Notes under the pieces: model-generated
The model's database searches: none
What the model was told of the DNA's origin: nothing
The model's input: the letters and a program-made list of their open reading frames with translations, nothing else
DNA from: Ophiosphaerella korrae
Taxonomy: Eukaryota > Ascomycota > Dothideomycetes > Pleosporales > Phaeosphaeriaceae
Assembly (NCBI GenBank): GCA_028456385.1
Contig: JALNQF010000097.1
Span: forward strand, 62,001 to 126,000
Direction: 5' to 3'
Length of the DNA stretch: 64,000 nt
Program-made: the position numbers and the translations under genes
Shown here: positions 22,036 through 34,166 of the stretch, piece by piece
How the letters are laid out: each line of letters begins with the position of its first letter
Position numbering within the stretch: position 1 is the first letter of the stretch

Positions 22036-23153
22036 CGCAGCGCGGGTCAACGGGGGTGGGCGGCGTCACGCGCAGGCGACGGGGTGGAGCGAGGGCGATG
22101 GGCGCGGTGCGCGGGAGCGGAGACGCGATGTAGCAAATGTCTAAGGCGCACCTTGGTGCTTGGAGTGGATGGGGCTAGAGGGACATGGACTGTCGCTGTC
22201 CTGTCGCCACGGGGTTAGTGTCGGCCCGGCACGGAGAGGGTAGGCGCCAAGCCACGAGCCGGAGCGGTGCTGGGTGCGTCGACGAGGGCAATGGACGCGA
22301 CGCCGGCGTGTGATGCTGCGTGGCTGCGTCGGGGGGCGGCTGCGATGGAAAGGGAGCGGGCTTGTGAGACAGGCAAGGTGGGCGGTGATGGAGGATGATG
22401 TGCAGGAAGGCCTCCGCTGCGCTAAGACCCTGTCGACGAGGCTTGCGGGCTGGTGGCAAGGAGAGCAGCGCGACAAGTCAGGTCAGGTAAGCAGGCGGGC
22501 GACTCAGCACCACAACCACAACGGGGGCTCTGCAGCTGCGCGATGACAGCGCGTCTGGATTCGGGATAAAGAGGGCTACCTACACGACTAGGCGGCTAAG
22601 ATGCGAGGGAGCGAGCAGTAGATGGCTAGCCAGTTTGCAAGAGAGGGGATTGCGGTCAGGCCGCCAAGACCCCGTCACGTGACCCTGGTATAATTAGACG
22701 CCTCCCAACCACTTGCCCGCCCCGTCCAGCTGGCCCTGCATCGCTGCCGCGGCCATTGCGCTGCTCGCATTGTCTGCGCCGGGCTGCTGCGCGCACAATC
22801 GACGCACAAGTGCACTTCTTGTTTGCGCCGTGGTCACCTGCCCTGCGCTGGATACGTCAAGTGGGGCGAGCCTCTCCGTGCGGAGGCACAACCGCCATAT
22901 CCACCGCAGTCCAACCGCCGCAGCGTGATTTTCTACGGGAGCTCGTGCTGCGTGTCTACCATGTCTACCATCTAATAGTGCACCCTGCCCCTGCCCCGAT
23001 GCCAGGCAGCCTGCTTCGCTTCGGCGTCCTCCAGTCAGCATTGCATTGCATTGCTCGTGCTGTTTTGCACTGCCCATGCTTGGCCCACAGTGTGCAAAAA
23101 CACCCACAGTGCACTTTCTCGTGCAACATGCCACTTCACGCTCTGTTCGTGCT
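22036..23153. promoter_or_regulatory. Upstream region of the SomA-like gene
   Basis: 1.1 kb between the SomA-like start codon and the stop of bet3, both on the minus strand. It is GC-rich near 22060-22450, which creates spurious long open frames on both strands. It should hold the promoter and leader of the SomA-like gene; the leader may be long. No gene is supported. Confidence 0.5.
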
Positions 23154-23878
23154 TTATTCGTCATCCGGCGGCATCTCGTCATCAATGTACCGAATGAGCG
23201 ATATCCGCATCTCCGTCGTGTCGTTGCCTCGGAGCACGTCGCTGATAAAGTGCGCCTCGACCTGCATATGTACCATCTCCAGTGCCCCTCTCAGCACCCC
23301 CACCAAGATGTTGGAGAACCAGAGCTCGTCCTGCGCTCGGCCATCGTCAGGAAGCTCGACAAAATCTGCCAGAGGGTTTTCCTCGAAGATGAGGGAGAAC
23401 TGCTTGTTGTCGCTTGTCCAGTTTGTGATTGTTGGTGTTATATTCAAAAATATCTTGAAGCCAACCTAGTGCAGACATATGAGCGTGCGATGCCTGCCTC
23501 CGAGGTATATGCATACCTTTGATATCATCTCAGCAACTTCGCGGAAGTTTGTGCACGCCGGTACGCTTGACTTGGCCAGGAAGTCCTCAATCAACCGGAT
23601 GCCTATGTTGTAGCCCATGCGATCCAGTTGTTTGTTGACGTCTGCATAGTTGTATTCGTAATCTTTGCATAGTTGCGCGACGATAGTGCCGTATGTGAGG
23701 GTGACGAGCTCAGCGCTTACTTTATCCACGCGCGTTCTGCAGCTATCAGCACAGATACGCCATTCTCGCGGCCGCGCGACTTACTTCCACACTCTGTTTG
23801 CTATTAGCACGCATTTGAGCACTTGCTGAACATCTGGGCTCACTCCTCGCCTAAGCGTGCAGCCTTTGTCGAAGCCAT
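23154..23878 (-). CDS. bet3: TRAPP complex subunit Bet3
   Basis: Core subunit of the TRAPP tethering complexes, which activate the Rab Ypt1 and tether vesicles at the Golgi. Four exons: 23878-23844, 23793-23785, 23736-23517 and 23465-23154 (576 nt, 191 residues, close to the usual size). The second exon is only 9 nt. It reads GEEVWKTRVDKV across the junctions, matching the conserved Bet3 N-terminus. Other family features are [57 protein letters not shown] and VLRGALEMV. The cysteine in AQLC is at the position that is palmitoylated in homologues. Both short introns (50 and 48 nt) have standard ends (GTGAGC...CAG and GTAAGT...CAG). It is divergent from the WD40 gene over 308 bp. Confidence 0.93.
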
Positions 23879-24186
23879 GCTTCAAAACGACTGCCCCCTG
23901 TTGTTGAGTTCCGGCAAGGTAAGATATCAGCAAATTTATGTGAGTGGTTTCGGTATCGGCGTGGTCGGTGTGAGGTTGCTATGTGGGCATGTGGAGGGGG
24001 AGGAAGGGGATGGCGGAGGCATAACAAGCTTGGGTCCACAGTTGGATCTAATATATCTTGGCGCATATGGATCTACTTCAGGAAAGTTTACCAAACCGCG
24101 CCGCAACGAGCATACACGCACCACACTTGACCCACTTTTGGGCATTCTACCCGTCGCATCTCCATCGCCAGGCATTCCCATCGGCA

Positions 24187-25706
24187 ATGTCTAGCGGAAA
24201 ACGACCTGCCCATGAGGGCTTCGGCTCCAGCCAACTGGTGAAGCGCGCAAAGTCAGACGCAAATCTAGGAAGCTCAGCAGTGGCAGTAGCGAACGGATCT
24301 GGGCAAAATGGAGCTCTTATACAAGCGGTATGTAGACACTTTTGCTATATGCGCATCGTGGTTGCTGAAGGTGCAGTGCGCTGATAGGGATAGGGCTCAC
24401 GCAACAGCGCATTACAATCTCCCGTCATGGAGCTTACGGGCCACTCTGGGGAAGTTTTTGCCGCTCGATTCGACCCAACAGGGCAATGTATTGCTTCGGG
24501 ATCAATGGACCGGTCCATATGTCAGTCACGCGTACCATGCTCGACCAACATGCGCTGATCAACTCTAGTACTCTGGCGCAGTTCTGGATCATGCGAAAAT
24601 TACGGTATTCTCACTGGGCATAAGCAGGCAGTATTGGACCTGCACTGGTCGCGCGACTCCAAAGTCCTTTTCTCCGCTTCGGCAGACATGCACCTTGCGA
24701 GTTGGGACGTAGAAACGGGAGAAAGAATACGAAGACATCCGGGGCATGAGGAAGTAATCAACTGCATGGACGTGAGTAAGCGTGGCGAGGAGATGCTGGT
24801 CAGCGGCTCAGACGACGGCTATATTGGGGTGAGGTTCTCTACTACCAGGCTGGCCCATATGACTGACACGAATATAGATTTGGGACACGCGAACAAAAGA
24901 CGCTGTGACGTTTATCCAGACCGATTTCCCCATAACCGCAATATGCCTAGCCGAGGCCGGGAATGAGCTGTTTACTGGAAGTATCGACAATGACATCAAG
25001 GTGTGGGATTTGCGAAAGCAGGCTGTTACATACACGCTGCTAGGTCACACCGACACAGTAACCTCGCTTCAGCTATCGCCAGATAACCAGAGTCTGCTGT
25101 CCAATGCACGTGACTCAACAGTCCGAACATGGGATGTTCGCCCATTTGCACCCGCAGATCGGCGCATACAGACCTTTGACGGGGCGCCCACCGGGCAAGA
25201 GCGCAACCTATTGAAAGCGAGCTGGGACCCCACCGGCGAGAAGATTGCAGCTGGTAGCGGAGATCAAAGCGTTGCTATATGGGAAACACGGACTGGCAAG
25301 CTTTTGAATAAGCTCCCTGGGCATAGAGGCGCTGTGAATGATGTGCGTTTCCATCCCCGAGGCGAACCGTTATGTAAGTGCTTCACAATTTCTTTTGCCG
25401 CAAATTCCATCTTCGTGCCGCCAGCATCGCCATCTTCTCCTCAATCGGTAGGTCTAGAGGTATTTGAATTTCAACGTTGCGGCAGTTGGGGAGAATATCG
25501 TTTTCAAAGACTGATAAGTTTTTTTTTTTTTTTTAAGAAACGCTATATGGCTTTGGGAGATCACTCCGTTGCACATTCGAAGTCTTTGATGAACTACTTC
25601 GGCGTTTGACACCACACCTGTGCCGGAGATGAGGCTGACTTGGCATTTATTAGTGGTTTCGGCATCCTCAGATCGCAAGCTTATGGTCGGAGAGCTCGGA
25701 AAGTGA
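24187..25706 (+). CDS. spf38: U5 snRNP 40 kDa-like WD40 protein (Spf38/Cwf17/SNRNP40)
   Basis: Spliceosomal WD40 protein in five exons: 24187-24327, 24394-24520, 24569-24828, 24878-25373 and 25654-25706 (1077 nt, 358 residues). A short basic N-terminus (KRPAHEGF, LVKRAKSD) precedes seven WD repeats, starting at VMELTGHSGEVFAARFDPTG. Recognisable repeat ends are ILLWRSSG, LASWDVETG, IWDTRTKD, VWDLRKQ, RTWDVRP, IWETRTGK and the last LVSASSDRKLMVGEL. That blade order and the GSCENYGILTGH segment match the U5-40K family, which works with Prp8 and Brr2. The last intron (25374-25653, 280 nt) is much longer than the others and contains a 15-base T run. It puts only 17 residues in the last exon. Confidence 0.9.
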
Positions 25707-26961
25707 GCGCGAACGCGAACGAGCGACTTGGCAATCAAACCTTGACATCAAAAGTTTCCATGTGAATCGTGGAGAGAGGGCCGACAAGGATCGAGCTGCA
25801 GGTCAACGACCCGTGGACCCGCGTTGCACGTCACAGGGGCGTGGTTCATAGACTGGATACGCCGGTGCGACGTGTGGTGATGGAGCCAGGATGTCGACAG
25901 AAGGACCAGGTACCACTGACTGCAAGGAAAAATAAGAGGGCGCGTTGTTGACGCGTTTTTCTGTTTACCTGCAGTGTTGCAAGAAGGGGTTCTTGAAGCA
26001 AATAAATCCATACAACAAAATATGAAATGAGGATTTCATGCCATCATATGGTTCTCGTCGTACAGTCGCGTACGTGACCCTTGTAACCGATGTTCGGGAG
26101 TTCTGGAGGCTGATGAGGATGATTGGCTACGACGTTCCAAAATTGTTTTCTATCTCAACTAACCACAACCTGTGCCTTCTCACTTCGCCCTCCGCATGTG
26201 GATAGCTGTGACCTTTCCATCCACAAAATGCTGTAAGCCGGCCGGATTCGGACAATCTGACGCAGCATGGTCCTCGAAGGGGCCCGTGTTTACCTGCGCA
26301 AAGCATCCTGGGGCGCCGTGTTTCACACCCACAGCTACTGGAACCTGACACGCGACGGGTTCCAGAATTGTATGGCTTTCAATGCTGCCTCGTCCACGGC
26401 CGTCCTTGCAGGCCTCCCAGGGTTTTTGGTGTGACTGCTACCTGCTTCCCTTCCTTTCCCCATGTTATGATTGCTTTCCCTTAACCCTCTTTCATTGGCA
26501 GCAGTGCTGTTGTTGTGCGGTTTCGTCTTTTCCTCCCTTCCTACCTTCGTTTGGCTTGTGGGCTCTGGATAGCTTTTGTCAAGTCTTCTTTCTCTACGGA
26601 TACTAATCGATAAGAGCGAGGTGGTACTTCGAGTCCTGGGTAGACGTATCTGGAAGGGCGAGGGCCAACGGTTCACATTTCCGCTATGATAATCGACTTT
26701 TAGTCGACGAGCTTCAGTAATCTTCATCCAACTACAGGCTTCTGGACCCAGCTACGGTTCGCTGCCACGACTGTTCCTGCATGCCAGCTCCACTATCTGT
26801 TCATTCGCTATTGGACAACACAAAAAATAAACAAGAACAACGTGTTCTGGCCAAGGGACGCGTCTGCTATAAGGGCAGTGTGTGCACCAAAGTCGACACC
26901 TAGGGCTGTGTCTCTATTTTGGTAGGGCTAAACATACTATCGAATCTATATACGGGTCACC
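25707..26961. promoter_or_regulatory. Intergenic region upstream of the two-helix membrane protein
   Basis: 1.25 kb without a supported gene. Pyrimidine-rich tracts (26430-26590) are typical of fungal promoters and leaders. Some of it is the 3' region of the WD40 gene. Confidence 0.5.
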
Positions 26962-28304
26962 ATGTTTCGATCACCACTGTTCAGCTGGTCTCCCCGACCG
27001 GACCAGGACCGATCCCAAGATCCATTTGGCACACCAGCATCGCAAACGCCATCACGGTTTGGCACATTCCGGGGAATGATCAATGGGTCTTCAGTCTACT
27101 CCCAGTCGCCCGCCCCCTCAAACAACAATACACCCAAAATACCTTTCCTAGGCTTCCTTCGTCGTGACCAATCACCAGATCCAAATCTGCCAGCCTCACA
27201 CGATGCTCCTCGCTACTCAGACGATTCCAGATCACCACCCCGCGCACACCATTCAGCAAGTTCTTATATTGACACGATTGCGCCACATCAAGGCCCGCAA
27301 ACACCAGAAGTTGTGTACCACCGCCATCCGGCAGATGTGCCTCTACCACAGCAAAATAACAACTTTGGGGATCCAGAGGCAGAGCAAATCGCAAATGAAG
27401 TCAATGGCCGACGGCACCGAAGGAAGCATAGGCGGAGAAAGCACCGCCGACCTCGTGCGGAACAGTGGGCACGCAGGAGAGACGAGCACAATGCACGAGG
27501 GCCCATGCTTTTCGTGCGCGGATCACCAGCACGAGGCAAAATGATTTCTTGCATAGTATCCGGTATCCTCCTCCTTACCATACTCGCAATATGTAAGTCC
27601 ACATTCCCACCATGCACATATTCGACCCACTAACCCTCTCAGATCTCGCAATCGCCCTGACAAACCGTGAAATCGGCCAAGAAATCCACATCCTCTTCAT
27701 CATGATCCTCCTTACCATCACCATGTTCTTCTGCCACTCTCTCATCCGCCTCTGCATGTTGATCCTCAACCCCCAAACCGAACAAACACGGCCATTCCTC
27801 CCAGATATGATGAACGCAGACGGCTTTCAACCCATCCTCCCCATCCGCGTCCACCTCGCGCGTGACGAAGAAGCCGCACTCGAAAACGACACACAAGGCC
27901 GCTCCGACTCTCCCGATCCCGAGAAGGACCTCATCCCACCCCCACCCCCAGCCTACGGTCTATGGCGAAGCAGCGTCCGCGTCGACCCCAACCTACTCCA
28001 CTGGCAACGCGTGGAAGACCAGGAGCCCAGCCGCGAGAACCGGGCGTCCGTCTTCTCGAGCTTGTCGCCTGCGTGGTCAAGGAATGGCTCGGTTTCAGGG
28101 CCGCCCGCACCCCCGGCTGCGACAGCGACACAGGGTCCTCGGCCGCCGTCGTACGCTTCGGAAGATGGCGTTAGTTACATCGTCGAGGCAGAGCCCAGGT
28201 CAACGGTGAGGATGAGTCACTCGGGTATCAGCGACATACACCCCGCGTGGCGGCCGGGGTATGCGATTAGCGAGGTTACTGTTTGGCCTGGCGGGAGACG
28301 GTAG
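26962..28304 (+). CDS. Two-helix membrane protein with disordered ends, unknown function
   Basis: Two exons, 26962-27592 and 27643-28304 (1293 nt, 430 residues), joined across a 50-nt intron with a CTAAC branch site. Residues 1-150 are Ser/Pro/Asn-rich and probably disordered. A strongly basic block RRHRRKHRRRKHRRPR (about residues 153-168) precedes TM1 (MISCIVSGILLLTILAIYLA). The short EIGQE loop leads to TM2 (IHILFIMILLTITMFFCHSL IRL). The C-terminal half is again polar, with PPPPPAYG near 335 and many serines. This fits a hairpin protein with both ends on one side of a membrane, the basic block marking the cytosolic side. I do not recognise a named family; it looks like a conserved hypothetical protein of filamentous ascomycetes. 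Confidence 0.75.
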
Positions 28305-29193
28305 TGCATTATACAAAAGCTTAGCATTACTTGGCTATTTTTGAGTTCGCGATTTCAGCGTTGTTGTCCTCCAGTATAGTCTTTGTGCGTTGGAGTGTGG
28401 GTGATGGCAACATAGTAGTCTTCCAGTGGAGATGAATCTGATTGTCGGCGGTGTTTGTATTACTATTGGAACTAGCATCTAATTAGAGATTCTTTTGGTC
28501 GTTGTCAATCTGTTGGATCGGGGTTTGTTGTGTTTCGGTGTATATCACAAAGTAATAAGTACAAGGTTGGAAAACACCCGGAAACCGCATGTCGGGGGAC
28601 TTCAGCTTATTCCAGCCCTTGGTTCCTCATACCATAGTGTTTTACTAGATATCTCGCCTATTTCTTCTTCTTATTATTAATACAGACTTTGTAAATATTT
28701 CTCCGGTCGTAGCATTGGATCTCCAGGCGACTCATGACCAGTCGTTTTCGTCGCATGCATGAAGACGTCATACCTAAGTGGAGTAGTTAATCTACTTCAA
28801 GCTGACCAAGCTGCATGTTACAGAAGAGCATCAGGTGAAGCTTCAACGTCAAATTCAGCCTTGCCAAGATTACTTAAGAAGAGAGTCCGCGTGTTCACGT
28901 ACCAACTGGTACTGATAAGACAATGCTAAACATGCAATGATAAGGTCATCTATGCAAGCAGATACCTCCTGGTTTACGGAGGCAAAAAAGATGTTTTTTT
29001 TTTTTTTTGGCTTTATCTACATACTGCCACACTAAGCCTGGTAACTAAAATTTGAAATCCATTGCGTAACAAAACCGTCTAAATCCCATGCCCATCCAAA
29101 ACATTATCGTTTACGCATATCCATTACAGTATTGGGGAATACCGAGACAACCTCGGTTGTGAGTTTGACCTTTATTCCAACAGCACATATCGC
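28305..29193. other. Convergent intergenic region, no gene seen
   Basis: 890 bp between two 3' ends. A 16-base T run at about 28993 and generally AT-rich sequence fit 3' untranslated regions. Nothing else is recognised. Confidence 0.5.
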
Positions 29194-30693
29194 TTATGCC
29201 TCACCTTCTTTCTTGATCTCAACGTCTTTATCATCATCGTCCTGCCCGGGATTGGCAACTTCATATTCGAGAATCTTGATGAATTTGTAGAACACCACTG
29301 CAAGGATGGCTCCAATACCTGGACCGACCCAATAGATCCAGTGCTCTTTGTCAAAGATACCAGTGACGACACAAGGACCAAAGCTGCGAGCTGGATTCAA
29401 TGAACCACCAGTATAGTAGACACCAACAAGTTCGGCAATAAATAGAGCAAGACCAATACCGACAGGCGCAATGAAAGTTGCTGCAACGTATCAGTTCCGT
29501 TATTGAGATGAAACAAATATCATAAGTCTTACCTTTATGTTTCTCCTTTGCCAACATGAAGATCGTAAACACCAATTCAGCCGTCAAAACCGCCTCGATA
29601 AACACACCCTGCGCGAGACTCGTGCCTTTACTCAATGTTGTCCGAACATTCAACCGCGTAGGGAACAACACGCTGACCAGATAGCTACTGAGTATACTCC
29701 CCGCAATCTGCGCTGCAAGAAGCAAAGCCGATCTTATCGGCGACAACGCGCGACACAATAACATGGCAAAGGTAACAGCAGGGTTGAACAAGCCGCCGCT
29801 GATTCGGAAGAATACCCAGACGTTGACCATGAGACTGAAGCTGAAGACGAGCGCAATGTATAAAAGGACGTTAGGAGAGAAACCTGTGGCTTCGCCCGTC
29901 GTGGTGTTAGAATCACTGCCGGCGTTTGAGCCAATGTTCGCTACCTGGGTGCCACTGAAGGCGAAGAATAAAAACATGGTTGTTCCTACGAACTCGCCTA
30001 CAAAGGCGACGAAGTGGTTCTTTGCGTTGGAGCCCATCCATATTACCATGGTAGACGCATGACTTCCTGTGTTGAAGGCGGGCTTCGAGGCGGTTCGCCG
30101 CCAGCGCGAAGGGGTGGTCGGCGTGGTGCGTAATCGTCATCACTGCCGTAGTGCATCTTGTAATTTGGCTTGCTGGTATTGTAGGCATGATAGTCCTGGT
30201 AGTCCGAGCTGCCGCGTCCGGGAGGAACATATCGGGTGACACGTAGATCCTTTTCATACGCTGATGGAGGGGGGTGATGGCTTCGTGTTGGTCTACGACG
30301 ATAGTTATTGGGCTCATATTCTTCATCTGAAGGGTAGTCTTCTATGTAAGGATTGCGGTAGTTTGGTGCCTGTGACCGAGATCGTCGAGGACGGCCGGCA
30401 GTAGGTGTGCCATAGTCGTTAGGATCAGCATATCCGCCGAGCCGACGATGACTAGAGCGATGGGGAATCGCTAGTTCATTTGGATCCGTAGCAGTGATGG
30501 GTGAGACTGGTTCCAGACTTGGATCTACGAATGCTGCTGGATGTGGTTGTTTTGGTAATCGAAGAAGTTCTTGCCGTGAATCACTAGATCCGTGTCCATG
30601 ACGAAATAGTGCAACAGGGGACTCCACTATTGTGCCATCTTGGAGCTGTTGGCCATAGTATTGGGGCAGAGGGTTGGGTTGTTGTGTGGCCAT
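29194..30693 (-). CDS. Aquaporin/aquaglyceroporin with long N-terminus, apparent frameshift
   Basis: The pore region holds both family motifs, SGGLFNPAVTF and GGSLNPARSF, among six hydrophobic segments. A 54-nt intron interrupts KEKHK|ATFIAPVGIG (about 29532-29479). The N-terminal extension of about 215 residues is rich in Arg, Tyr, Pro and Asp, as in a known group of fungal aquaporins, and ends VMRLPW just before the first helix. The two parts are in different frames: ...RLPW is followed directly by TAA, whereas the pore frame reads ATATGGATGGGC (IWMG) two bases away. Adding one base near 30043 would restore RLPW-x-IWMGSNAKNHFVAF. No good intron explains this without losing RLPW. So either the gene is broken, the sequence has a 1-nt error, or translation starts at the ATG at 30049. 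It would conduct water or glycerol across the plasma or an internal membrane. Confidence 0.78.
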
Positions 30694-31898
30694 GTAGACT
30701 GGATCACGTGGTATAGAACTGGATCTGATCGTGAATGTGGTAGAAGATCAGCGCCTATGTGTCTCTAGAGGTTCTGATACCTAAGTTAATGCTTATTTGG
30801 TCCGCAGTGATAGTGTATGTTCCATGATATATCCTGTAGTTTGAATTATAGTTGCAAGGTGAGGAGCTGATCTGGGGAGAGCATGAACGATATATCTAGT
30901 AACCGGAGCATCGACTGAGCCACGACATCCGGTCAATTTTTCCGCTTCGGCGGATATTCGTGTCATTTTGAGATTTCATCCACGCATAGTTCTGCTTTTT
31001 CTCACTGTCATTCGCTGATGACGGAAACTAGTGGGTAGTGTCCATGATCGCGATCTAAGAAAAGCCGACTATGACGTGCAAAAATCTCTCTCCAACATGC
31101 ATAGACGGAAGGCGCGGTTTCGTGGTATGGAATTTACAGTTGTGGGTGCATGCGTTACCTGGTTGATAGGTTTTCTGATAAGGAGGTTGGGAGACAGTCC
31201 AAGGGACTGTAGGGACAGGGCACATTGTAGCATTTTCAACCAATTGTGCCTTGGAAGTTACGTAGATCAAAACAAGGTATTGGCTTGTACGTGTAAAAGT
31301 TGCTGGGTAGGACGTAGTTTAAGGTTCGCTTATCTTGATGTTGCATTGGCTTGATGATGCTACGCGGAAGGCATATCCCTGCACTAGACTGGCGATACAC
31401 CCTGGTGCTTGTTGGATGAAGAAAAGTAAAACCACTAAAGCATGTCTCGGTGCCGAACAAGTGTCAGATGGTCTGACAATGACGACGGTGTGGGGTTTTC
31501 TGTGTATGTTCGTGTTTGCCATTGCTGATCACAGCATCCAGGGGCGGTAAGCGGGAGCCTCGTAAGAAAGATCACAGTCTGAACGTCCGAAGATGGCGAG
31601 CTGAAACAAAGATGCAGAAGAGAAACATCGGTAGGTAATATGCAAAGTTACCGATGGTCGAGGTTACATAGAGTTGGCTAGATACGCTTGGTTGCATGCG
31701 AAAGCCAACAATGAACGTGTAAATGCCGTATGCTAATGCAAAAGCTAGTGGGATTATGAGCATGCGTTGTCACAAATCCTTCACCATAGTAAGCACAGCA
31801 ACGCCTTGATATTTGACCAATCTTGGATATTTGGGTGTCAAATCCTCGTATTCATGCTATGCCCCTGTCACCTGGCGACTCAATCAGTGGTCCTTGTT
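30694..31898. other. Intergenic region, aquaporin upstream side
   Basis: 1.2 kb between the aquaporin start and the permease stop, both on minus. A 63-residue hydrophobic frame at 31572-31763 (minus, ATG start) has two possible membrane helices but no context that supports it. No other gene is seen. Confidence 0.45.
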
Positions 31899-33549
31899 CT
31901 AGACTTTCTCTCGATCTTTCTCAACATGGTGTACATGTTCAAGGTCGCTCATATCGTGGTCTTTAGTCAAAAATTGCGGGACACCGTCGTTTATGCTTCT
32001 TCTCTTCTCAGTGCGGACATGCATCCAGACCAGCAGACCCGTCCATATGCCCATACCAATTGAGACAGCTATCATGGCCCACATTCCTGTCAACCCCTTA
32101 GTAAAGTTTTTCTTCCTTTAATACTCTTTCACGTACCGCGGGTAAAGTATGGTGCGAAATTTGCTCCATAGAAGACAATGCTCCACCAAGCATTAATTGC
32201 ATTACTGCCCATGTTCATGCTTGCAATGACAACGGCTCGGAGACTATCTTCCTCATAACGGAGTACATCATTTGCCCATGCAAAGAACGTTGCTTGGCAA
32301 GCATATACACTGCCGGCCCAATAATACATGGCAAAGTGAATTGAGGTGCTATGTGGATACGCCAAGATCAGGGCACTCGTGATGACCCCTGTGATAGCGA
32401 TCCAGTATCCCACTGCACCCATTAGCAAATAAATTATTGTAGAAGATGATATATCGAACCAAAATAACGCTTGCCGCCCATGAAGTCTGTAAGCGTAGCC
32501 CAGAATAAAGTCGACACTATGCCTACTGCTGGTACTCCGGTTGGATAGTTATTAACCTGTGAGACGGTGTACTTATTAGTTGGATGTGACTTCATGTAGA
32601 GTTGTAGCAACGCATTTGTACTGAACGACTCGGTTTCTCCTGCAAGAATCCAGAGAACCACGAACATGTACCAGTACCAAGTTCCGAAACAGTGCTTCAA
32701 AAACCGCCATGAGATTGGTGTGCGCTCCGAGACTTCCGGGACTCGCAATATTGCCAATGATTTTTCGTCTGCGCTTAGATAAGGAGCTTTTGTATTCCTT
32801 GGTGTGTCTGGGAAGAGCAAGAAGCCATAGATTGCCACGGGCAGAGTAATAATACCATCTATAATGAATCTTAGAGACAAGATGTTAGGATGGATGTCGA
32901 CTTATTTGGTTCCAGGATAATACTTACAACCATCTCCAACCAGAAAGCCCCCGCAGGCCGTTCATGCTTTTGTGGATACCCGACTGAATGAAACCACCAA
33001 TCATAGTCCCAGCAAGACCAGATGCAGTAAAAATTCCAGATCGCTTGCCGAGTTCCTTCTCTGTATACCACGAACCAAGAATATAGTGCGTGCCAACAAA
33101 GGTTGATGCTTCAAACAGGGCTTGGAAGAAGCGAATAGCCATGATGTGTTGTGGCTTTTGGGCAGCTGCTGTGACCATTGTCAAGAGTGCCCAGGCAACC
33201 TTGACGAGATCAGATACAATCAGGGATATGATTTAAAGATACTCACCATGCAGGTCGGGAAGAAAATGCGGGGCTTGATATAGTAGAGCGCAATGTTGCA
33301 CGGTACCTGACCGATGGTGTAGCCGACGGTGAAGACAGTGTTGATCTGATTGAGCTGGTTTCCCCTGAAGCTCAACTCTTCTCTCATTCCAGAGACATAA
33401 GCATTATTCAAGTTTGTTCGGTCCAAGTAGTTCATCAAATAGCATAAACAACAAAACGTAAGGATGAAGAAGTCAAGCTTCTGGACTAGCTTCCGTTCAC
33501 CTGGCGCGTGCTGCTCGCCCCGAAAATACTGAACGATGCGATTTCCCAT
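31899..33549 (-). CDS. MFS anion:cation symporter, Dal5/Liz1 (allantoate/pantothenate permease) type
   Basis: Plasma-membrane permease in five exons: 33549-33247, 33199-32928, 32869-32460, 32412-32137 and 32086-31899 (1449 nt, 482 residues). The family signature is YLMNYLDRTNLNNAYVSGM after a short cytosolic N-terminus, followed by NQLNQINTVFTVGYTIGQVP. About 12 hydrophobic segments can be read, with a central hydrophilic loop (LLFPDTPRNTKAPYLSADEK). This group imports carboxylated vitamins and nitrogen sources such as pantothenate, allantoate, ureidosuccinate and some amides. It is divergent from an amidase across 617 bp that contain several GATA sites, which points to uptake and hydrolysis of one nitrogen source. 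The substrate cannot be read from sequence. Confidence 0.88.
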
Positions 33550-34166
33550 CTTGAATAGTCTCGCACAGCAAGTAGTGAGTTGCTGGCGTTGGTAGAGACT
33601 ATATGAAGTGAGAGAGGTGTTGGTTGATGCCGATGGATGGCAAATGAGATTGGCGCTACCTATATCAGGTTCTGGCGCGCGCTGATCCTTCGTCTGCGAA
33701 GCGTGTTAGAGCTCATCGGGTAACCGTACCCCCTCAAGCAAGATAGACCTGATAACTGATACCAGTCTCCCTAAGCGTTTATCGCGTGAGCTTGTATGCG
33801 AGAGATAGATACTATTCTTCGTATGCGGGATGCCATGGTAGGCAACGACGCCGAAACCGGCAGTTCTCCAGCCGTTGGAAGGAAGAGATGTGGAGTTACC
33901 TCGGTTGAACAAGCGTTCCTTTCGTATCTCAGCGCTGATAGAACCGCATTGTTACATAACGGCTGGGGTTGTGATAGGCGAAATGGTCGACTTTGGGGGC
34001 ATCCGTCCGAAGATGTCCCGAAGCACAAAGGTGGGGGAGGTATCGGTACTGAGCGCCCGGTGGAAGATGACTTCAAGAGCCTTTAAAGTATACAGCTCCC
34101 CAAAGCTTTGATCATTCCCTTTCCGTTCCTCTATATTGGTTCTTGGCAGTCTGTAATTCTTAGACA
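33550..34166. promoter_or_regulatory. Divergent promoter with clustered GATA sites
   Basis: 617 bp between the permease and amidase start codons. Sites matching HGATAR lie at 33741-33746 (AGATAG), 33750-33755 (TGATAA), 33803-33808 (AGATAG), 33936-33941 (TGATAG) and 33972-33977 (TGATAG). A reverse copy (TTATCG) is at 33779-33784. Three of the six fall within 45 bp. GATA factors of the AreA/NIT2 type activate nitrogen catabolic genes from such paired sites. Binding is inferred. Confidence 0.55.

Noticed and set aside
21571..22476. Long overlapping frames on both strands upstream of and across the SomA-like gene
   Set aside because: They are shadows produced by GC-rich sequence; only the LisH/SomA frame has conserved motifs and splice sites.
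31572..31763. 63-residue hydrophobic minus-strand frame with an ATG
   Set aside because: Two possible helices but no homology that I recognise and no flanking exon; it may be chance.
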